A program made the translations under genes and the position numbers. Shown here piece after piece: positions 58,590 to 64,000 of a stretch of DNA of 64,000 bases. The stretch spans positions 1 through 64,000 of the forward strand of contig CAIMEE010000302.1 of the NCBI GenBank assembly GCA_903839865.1, read 5' to 3'. The DNA comes from Enhydrobacter aerosaccus. Its GTDB lineage: Bacteria; Pseudomonadota; Alphaproteobacteria; Reyranellales; Reyranellaceae. The notes under the pieces are model-generated. The model did not search any database, was not told the DNA's origin, and was given only the letters and a program-made list of their open reading frames with translations. The first letter of the stretch is position 1; each line of letters opens with the position of its first letter.

Positions 58590-59384
58590 ATGCGTAAGCT
58601 GTTCAAGAAGTCGTTCATTACCGGCGCGATCGCCGTCGCGGCGCTGGGCTGCGGCGTGCTGGGCGTCGCCGCCGAGACCGAGATCAAGCTGCCGGAGCAG
58701 CACTGGCACTTCCACGGCCCGTTCGGCACCTACGACCGCGCCGCCGCCCAGCGCGGTTACCAGGTCTACAAGGAAGTCTGCGCAGCGTGCCATTCGCTCA
58801 GCCTGCTGTCCTACCGCAACCTCCAGGATCTCGGCCTGACCGAGAACCAGGTGAAGGGCCTGATCGCCGACATCCAGGTGCCCGACCTCGGCGACGATGG
58901 CGCCGCGATCGATCGTCCGGCGCGTCTGTCGGATCGCTTCAAGAAGCCGTTCGCGAACGACCTCGCCGCGGCCGCCGCCAACGGCGGCAAGGCGCCGCCC
59001 GACCTCAGCGTCATCGTCAAGGCGCGCGACGGCGGAGCGGACTACATCTATGCGCTGCTGGTCGGCTACGTGCCGTTCGACAAGCTCACGCCCGCGCAGA
59101 TCAAGGACGCGAGCATCACGAAGGACGACAACTACAACAAGTACTTCCCCGGTCATCGCATCGCGATGCCGCCGCCGCTGGCCGACGACAAGGTCCAGTA
59201 CGCCGACGGCACCAAGGCGACGCTCGATCGGGAGGCCAAGGACGTCGTCGAGTTCCTCGCCTGGGCGTCCGAGCCTCATCTCGAGGATCGCAACCGCATG
59301 GGCGTGCGCGTGATCCTGTTCCTGCTCGCCCTGGCCGGCCTGATGTACGCCGTGAAGCGCCAGGTCTGGGCCGACAAGCACTGA
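58590..59384 (+). CDS. petC: cytochrome c1
   Basis: Signal peptide; CAACHSLSLLSYRNL heme-c motif; C-terminal TM helix. Confidence 0.96.
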   Translation: MRKLFKKSFITGAIAVAALGCGVLGVAAETEIKLPEQHWHFHGPFGTYDRAAAQRGYQVYKEVCAACHSLSLLSYRNLQDLGLTENQVKGLIADIQVPDLGDDGAAIDRPARLSDRFKKPFANDLAAAAANGGKAPPDLSVIVKARDGGADYIYALLVGYVPFDKLTPAQIKDASITKDDNYNKYFPGHRIAMPPPLADDKVQYADGTKATLDREAKDVVEFLAWASEPHLEDRNRMGVRVILFLLALAGLMYAVKRQVWADKH

Positions 59385-59404
59385 CGCCGCGCAAGCGGCA
59401 CATA

Positions 59405-59435
59405 CGAAAAAGGCCTCCCACGGGAGGCCTTTTTT
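59405..59435 (+). terminator. Rho-independent (bidirectional-type) terminator after petABC
   Basis: aaaaaggcctcccacgggaggcctttttt. Confidence 0.92.
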
Positions 59436-59456
59436 ATGTCCGGTCCGAAGCTGTCT

Positions 59457-59668
59457 TAGTGATCGCGCCCGATGCGCCGCGAGGCGACCAGCAGGTCGCG
59501 ACCCACGGCCGGCGATTTGGTGGCGGGTTCGGGAAGCTGCGTCGGCTGGATCGCGGGAGTGGCGGCCGTCTGACGGCTCGTGACGACCTGCTGCAGCACG
59601 CTCGCGGTGCCGAGCGTAACGGTCAGCCCGACGATGAACCACGCAACCGCCCAGGTGAAATGGCGCAT
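59457..59668 (-). CDS. small single-TM protein, paralog of the neighbour
   Basis: MRHFTWAVAWFIVGLTVTLGTASVLQQVV...GRDLLVASRRIGRDH. Confidence 0.65.
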
Positions 59669-59671
59669 GAC

Positions 59672-59902
59672 CTAGTCCTTCACGTCGGAGGTCAAGCGAC
59701 GGGAAACGAGGAGAACCTGACGCATGAGCTCGCTCGAACGGCCGGGCTTGCCCGACGCGGGAACGCTCGGGCCTTCGACGATCGCGGTGTTGCGGTCGTT
59801 GGCCTTGCGATTCATCGCGGCCTGCTCCAGCAGCTGGGCCGTCACGGACGTGACGGCCAAAGCGGCCAGCACCAGCAGGGCTCCCACGATGAAATGACGC
59901 AT
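59672..59902 (-). CDS. small single-TM protein, paralog of the neighbour
   Basis: MRHFIVGALLVLAALAVTSVTAQLLEQAA...MRQVLLVSRRLTSDVKD. Confidence 0.65.
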   Translation of the reverse strand: MRHFIVGALLVLAALAVTSVTAQLLEQAAMNRKANDRNTAIVEGPSVPASGKPGRSSELMRQVLLVSRRLTSDVKD

Positions 59903-60046
59903 ATCCCAAGTCCCCGAACGGCCCGCACACCGGCCCGAACAATCTGCATTGGCACTGGAAGCTTTATATCCCTCGCAAACCCGCCGTCCAACCCGATTCT
60001 GTCCCGAGGCCCAGAATCAGTCGCTCATCAGTCGCTCATCAGCCGC

Positions 60047-60949
60047 TCATTTGCGATGGAGGCGCCGTCGAATGGCATCGGCGCGTGCAATCAGCTTGCG
60101 GGCCCGCTCGATCACCGGGATGTCGATCATCTTGCCGTCGACCTGGAAGGAGCCGCGTCCTTCCGAAATGGCTTTGGCGTCGGCCTGTATGAGCTTTTGG
60201 GCATAGGCCACGTCTTCCGCAGTCGGAGTGAAGGCCGCGTTCAGGGCCGCGACCAGTCCGGGATGGATGCACGTGCCGCCGGAAAAACCGAAGCGCCGCG
60301 CCCGCTCGGCGCTCTTTCGATAGGCCTCGGGGTCGGAATAGTCCGCAACCGTACCCAGGATGCCGATCATCGGCACGTCGAAGGCCTGCGCGGCGAAGGC
60401 CACCAGCCGCTTGGGCAGCTCCAGGCTCTCGTCGTTCGGAATCGAGCCCGTCTCCAGGGCAAAATCCTCGCCGCCCAGCATCATGGCGATCACGCGCGGG
60501 CCGTGCTCGGCGATGTCGTGGATCTGCGACAGCGCGCGCGGATGCTCGATCATCGCGCCGAAGCCGATCGAGCCCGCTTTCATACCGCGCTGCTTCTCGA
60601 GATCGGTCACGACTTCGTCGAGCAGCTTCAGGTGCTGCACGCTCTCGGTCTTGGTGACGAACAGCGCGGTGACGCCGGGCTGCACCGCCGCTTCGAGATC
60701 GGGGATCGTCATGCGCAGCGGCCGGTTGATGCGCACCGCCACGTCGGCGCCGCCGCGCGCCACTTTCTCGATCGTGTCGGTCAGCATGGCACGCGCGTCG
60801 GGCTTCTGCGCCGGCTGCACGCTGTCCTCGAGATCGACCAGCACGCAATCGGCGCCGCGCTCGTGCGCCTTGTCGATGAACTTCGGCACGTTGCCCGGCA
60901 CATAGAGGATCGAGCGCCACACGGGCGGAGCGGGGCGGGCAACGGTCAC
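60047..60949 (-). CDS. HpcH/HpaI / CitE-like CoA-ester lyase
   Basis: RSILYVPGNVPKFIDKAHERGADCVLVDLEDSVQPAQKPDAR...MLGGEDFALETG...GFSGGTCIHPGLVAALNAAF. Confidence 0.94.
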   Translation of the reverse strand: MTVARPAPPVWRSILYVPGNVPKFIDKAHERGADCVLVDLEDSVQPAQKPDARAMLTDTIEKVARGGADVAVRINRPLRMTIPDLEAAVQPGVTALFVTKTESVQHLKLLDEVVTDLEKQRGMKAGSIGFGAMIEHPRALSQIHDIAEHGPRVIAMMLGGEDFALETGSIPNDESLELPKRLVAFAAQAFDVPMIGILGTVADYSDPEAYRKSAERARRFGFSGGTCIHPGLVAALNAAFTPTAEDVAYAQKLIQADAKAISEGRGSFQVDGKMIDIPVIERARKLIARADAIRRRLHRK

Positions 60950-62190
60950 TTTTTCTTTCCCTTCGAAATGGTACCGGCAGCAACGAGCTTGTCGTACTCG
61001 GCGCCGCCCAGCAGCGGCTTCAGCAGCGCCTCGTTATGCTCGCCGATTTTCGGTGCGGCGGACTTCAGCGCACCCGGCGTGCCCGACATGCGCGGCACCA
61101 CGCCGTGCGTCGGCATCAGCCCGCCAGTCATTTCCTCGTCGGGAATCTCGATCAGCGCCTCGCGCTCCAGCACATAGTCGTCCTGCGTGATCTGCGAGAT
61201 GTCGTACACCGGCCCGATGGTGACGCCGGCTTCGTCGAAATACTTGAGGTTCTCCGCCAGATCGCGCGCGCCCACGAATTCGCCGATGATGCGGTCGAGC
61301 TCGATGCCGTTCTTCACGCGCTCGATGTTGGTGGCGAAGCGCGGATCCTTGACCAGCTCGGGCCGGCCGATCTTGACCAGCACCCGCTCGGCCATGCCCT
61401 GCGTCGAAGCCGACAGGCACACCCAGCTTCCATCCTTGGTCCTGTAGACGTTGCGCGGGGCGGCGTTGGTCGAGCGGCTGCCGCTCCGCACCTTCACGTC
61501 GCCGGTCAGCTTGTGGTTCGCCGCCTGCGGCCCCAGCATCGAGAACAGCGGATCGAACAGCGGCAGGTCGAGCACCTGGCCCTTGCCGCCGTTCATCTCG
61601 ACCTCGCGCAGCGCCACCAGCGCCGCGCCGTAGCCGTTCAGCGCGGCCATGCAGTCGGCGAGATACATCGGCGGCAGCACCGGCTCGCGGTCCTCGAAGC
61701 CGTTCATCGACGCAAACCCCGAATAGCCCTCGATCAGCGTGCCGAAGCCCGGCTTGTGGCGATAGCGCCCCTCCTGGCCCCAGCCGGAAATGCGCAAAAT
61801 CACCAGCTTCGGGTTGATCGCGTGCAGCTCGGCCGGCGACATTCCCATGTCTTCCATGACGCCGGGACGGAAACTCTCGACCAGGATCGCCGCCGTCTTC
61901 GTGAGCTCGCGCACGATCGCGCGCCCCGCGTCGGAGCGCAGGTCGAGCGCAACGCTCTTCTTGTTGCGGCTGTAGACCTTCCACGCCGTCTCGACGTTCT
62001 TGACGCGCCACGAGCGCAGCGTGTCGCCCTCCGGCGGCTCGATCTTGATGACTTCCGCGCCGAAATCCGCGAGCTGGAGAGTGAGCACATTGCCTGCCAC
62101 CAGCCGCGACAGGTCGACCACGCGGACCCCGTTCAGGGGGCCTCGGGCCTCGGGCGTGAAGTTCTTCTTGGCAGGGCGTTTGGCAGGCAT
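60946..62190 (-). CDS. CaiB/BaiF family III CoA-transferase
   Basis: GPLNGVRVVDLSRLVAGNVLTLQLADFGAEVIKIEPPEGDTLRSW...YSRNKKSVALDLRSDAGR. Confidence 0.95.
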   Translation of the reverse strand: MPAKRPAKKNFTPEARGPLNGVRVVDLSRLVAGNVLTLQLADFGAEVIKIEPPEGDTLRSWRVKNVETAWKVYSRNKKSVALDLRSDAGRAIVRELTKTAAILVESFRPGVMEDMGMSPAELHAINPKLVILRISGWGQEGRYRHKPGFGTLIEGYSGFASMNGFEDREPVLPPMYLADCMAALNGYGAALVALREVEMNGGKGQVLDLPLFDPLFSMLGPQAANHKLTGDVKVRSGSRSTNAAPRNVYRTKDGSWVCLSASTQGMAERVLVKIGRPELVKDPRFATNIERVKNGIELDRIIGEFVGARDLAENLKYFDEAGVTIGPVYDISQITQDDYVLEREALIEIPDEEMTGGLMPTHGVVPRMSGTPGALKSAAPKIGEHNEALLKPLLGGAEYDKLVAAGTISKGKKK

Positions 62191-62201
62191 TTCAGTCTCG
62201 T

Positions 62202-62273
62202 TGTCATCCCGAGCGGAGCGAGGGATCCTTAAGCGGCGCCAACCAAGGATCCCTCACTTCGTTCGGGATGACA
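62202..62273. repeat. intergenic palindrome, 29-bp arms (GTCATCCCGAGCG type)
   Basis: tgtcatcccgagcggagcgagggatcctt ... aaggatccctcacttcgttcgggatgaca; 3 mismatches. Confidence 0.94.
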
Positions 62274-62297
62274 GTTATGGTGCGGCGACGACGTGCG

Positions 62298-62966
62298 TCA
62301 GCCCACATGCTTCTTCATGAACTCGAGCGTGCGTTCCATTGCCTTCTTCGAGGCGGCGGCGTCGTACGAGCCGCGCTCGTCGCAATGGAAGCCGTGGTCG
62401 GCCGGATAGTCGAACACCTGCACTTCCGGATGCAGCGCCCGGATCTCGTTCACATGCGCCATCGGGATGTGCATGTCCTTGTCGCCGAAATGCAGCATGG
62501 TGGGCACCGTGGGCTTCTCGCTCTTGGTGCCGTAGATGCCGCCGCCGTAATAGCCGATCGCCGCGTCGGGCCTGAGGCGCGTGGCCGACAGCCAGGTGAT
62601 GGTGCCGCCCCAGCAGAAGCCGGTGACCGCGACCTTCTTGGGGCCGCGCGCCTTCAGCGCCGAGATCGCCGCATCGACGTCCTGCACCGCCTTGTCGACG
62701 CCCAGCTCCATCACGAACTTGCGGCCCTCGGCCATCGTGTCGGGCGTGTAGCCCAGCTCGACGCCCGGCTTGATGTGGTCGAAGAAGCACGGCGCCAGCG
62801 CGAGATACCCTTGTGCTGCAAAGAAATCGGTGACCTTCCTTATGTGCTGGTTCACGCCGAAGATCTCCTGGATCACGACGATGCCACCTTTCACGTCGCC
62901 CTTCGGCGTGGCGAGGTACGCGTCGATCTCGCCGGCCTTAGACTTAAGACGGATAGTCTCACCCAT
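62298..62966 (-). CDS. dienelactone hydrolase family protein
   Basis: GGIVVIQEIFGVNQHIRKVTDFFAAQGYLALAP...VAVTGFCWGGTITWL...YPADHGFHCDERGSYD. Confidence 0.94.
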   Translation of the reverse strand: MGETIRLKSKAGEIDAYLATPKGDVKGGIVVIQEIFGVNQHIRKVTDFFAAQGYLALAPCFFDHIKPGVELGYTPDTMAEGRKFVMELGVDKAVQDVDAAISALKARGPKKVAVTGFCWGGTITWLSATRLRPDAAIGYYGGGIYGTKSEKPTVPTMLHFGDKDMHIPMAHVNEIRALHPEVQVFDYPADHGFHCDERGSYDAAASKKAMERTLEFMKKHVG

Positions 62967-63074
62967 GAAAAAACCTCCCGGTTGCGGGCCGCAGTGAACA
63001 TGGTAATGGCCACCCGTTCAACCCGTGACGGCCCGCACTGCGAGCCCAGATAGCCACCCGAGAAAGCCAGGCCG

Positions 63075-63692
63075 ATGTACATTCCCAAGCACTTCGAGGC
63101 GTCCGAGGAAACCGGCCGCGAGATCATGCAGGCGCACGGCTGGGCACTGCTCGTCAGCACCGATGAGAACGGCGCGCCGTTCTGCACGCACCTGGCGCTG
63201 GTCTGGCAGGACGACGGCGCGCCGCACGGCAGCCTGATCGGCCATCTCGCGCGGGCCAACCCGCACTGGAAACTGTTCGCCAACGCCGCCCCGTCGATGG
63301 CGCTGTTCTGGGGCCCGCACGCCTACGTCTCGCCGACCTGGTACGCGCCCGGCGCCAAGGTGCCGACCTGGAACTACGTCACCGTGCACGCCTACGGCCG
63401 GCCGGAGGTGATCGAGGACACGAACCAGGTGCTCGCGGTGCTGACCGACCTCGCGAAGATCTACGAAGGCAAGGAGGGCTGGACCCTCGACGCCCTGCCG
63501 CCCGGCAACGCCGCGGCGCAGACCCGGGGCATCGTCGCCTTCCGCATGACGCTCACGAAAATCGAGGCCAAGACCAAGCTCAGCCAGAACCGCGACATGG
63601 AAGACCGCACGCGCGTGATCGCGAAGCTCGAGGCGAGCGAGGGTGACGATGCGAAGGCGACGGCGGGGTGGATGAAGAAGGTGTTGCCGTAG
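63075..63692 (+). CDS. PaiB-like FMN-binding negative transcriptional regulator
   Basis: MYIPKHFEASEE...GSLIGHLARANPHWKLF...HAYVSPTWYAPGAKVPTWNYVTVHAYGRPEVIED. Confidence 0.93.
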   Translation: MYIPKHFEASEETGREIMQAHGWALLVSTDENGAPFCTHLALVWQDDGAPHGSLIGHLARANPHWKLFANAAPSMALFWGPHAYVSPTWYAPGAKVPTWNYVTVHAYGRPEVIEDTNQVLAVLTDLAKIYEGKEGWTLDALPPGNAAAQTRGIVAFRMTLTKIEAKTKLSQNRDMEDRTRVIAKLEASEGDDAKATAGWMKKVLP

Positions 63693-64000
63693 TCACTCCG
63701 GCCGAATATCCGCCGCCTTGATCACCTGGCCCCAGCGCGTCACCTCGGAGCGCACATACTCCTGAAACTCTTGCGGCGTGTTGAGCACCATGTCGCTGCC
63801 CGCCGCCACCAGACGGTCGCGCACCGCGCCCTGGCCCAGCACCTGGACGGTATCGGCGTAGATCTTCTGCACGAGCTCCGGCGCCATGCCGGCGGGGCCA
63901 TAGAGTCCGTTCCAGGTCGCGGTCACGATATCGGCCACGCCGGTCTCGACGATCGTGGGGACGTCGGGCGCGAGCGGCGAGCGCGTCGCGCCGGTCGTGA
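63693..64000 (-). CDS. TctC/Bug-family tricarboxylate transporter substrate-binding protein (partial)
   Basis: TRSPLAPDVPTIVETGVADIVTATWNGLYGPAGMAPELVQKIYADTVQVL...; open to window edge. Confidence 0.88.
   Translation of the reverse strand, partial: TTGATRSPLAPDVPTIVETGVADIVTATWNGLYGPAGMAPELVQKIYADTVQVLGQGAVRDRLVAAGSDMVLNTPQEFQEYVRSEVTRWGQVIKAADIRPE

Noticed and set aside
1-64000. tRNA, rRNA, integrase or transposase genes
   Set aside because: None recognised by eye; short or divergent RNA genes cannot be excluded without tRNAscan-SE and Infernal

Overview
GC-rich, densely coded bacterial chromosome window. Gene content fits an alphaproteobacterium (petABC, hemF, trmL, DUF6111 next to a CCA-adding enzyme, the MoxR/DUF58/DUF4159 cluster, and RUP/REP-like palindromes of the 'CCTCATCCTGAGGAGC' and 'GTCATCCCGAGCG' types). 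I support about 68 protein genes, no rRNA or tRNA, no CRISPR, and no recognisable transposase or integrase. Main loci: a PAS-PAS hybrid histidine kinase; a fused indolepyruvate ferredoxin oxidoreductase; a membrane/2Fe-2S/class III cyclase fusion; a SxtJ-DUF5989-carbamoyltransferase operon; a Rieske oxygenase whose 3' end is a perfect 22-bp hairpin; an ABC transporter-GntR-(isocitrate lyase/PEP mutase family)-LeuCD-like catabolic operon; a BatA-like/DUF4159/DUF58/MoxR operon; a Ser/Thr kinase with a C-terminal peptidoglycan-binding-like region; and petABC. The most notable observation is at 46849-55400. A complete module (peptide-type ABC importer, LysR regulator, PhnZ/TmpB-like HD oxygenase, phosphonate-monoester-hydrolase-like sulfatase-fold enzyme) sits between two direct repeats: the true 3' end of hemF on the right and a decayed ~124-bp copy of that same 3' end, ending exactly at the stop codon, on the left. 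This looks like an att-type footprint around a candidate organophosphonate-utilisation island. All homology calls are from recognised motifs and remembered family sequences; no searches were run.
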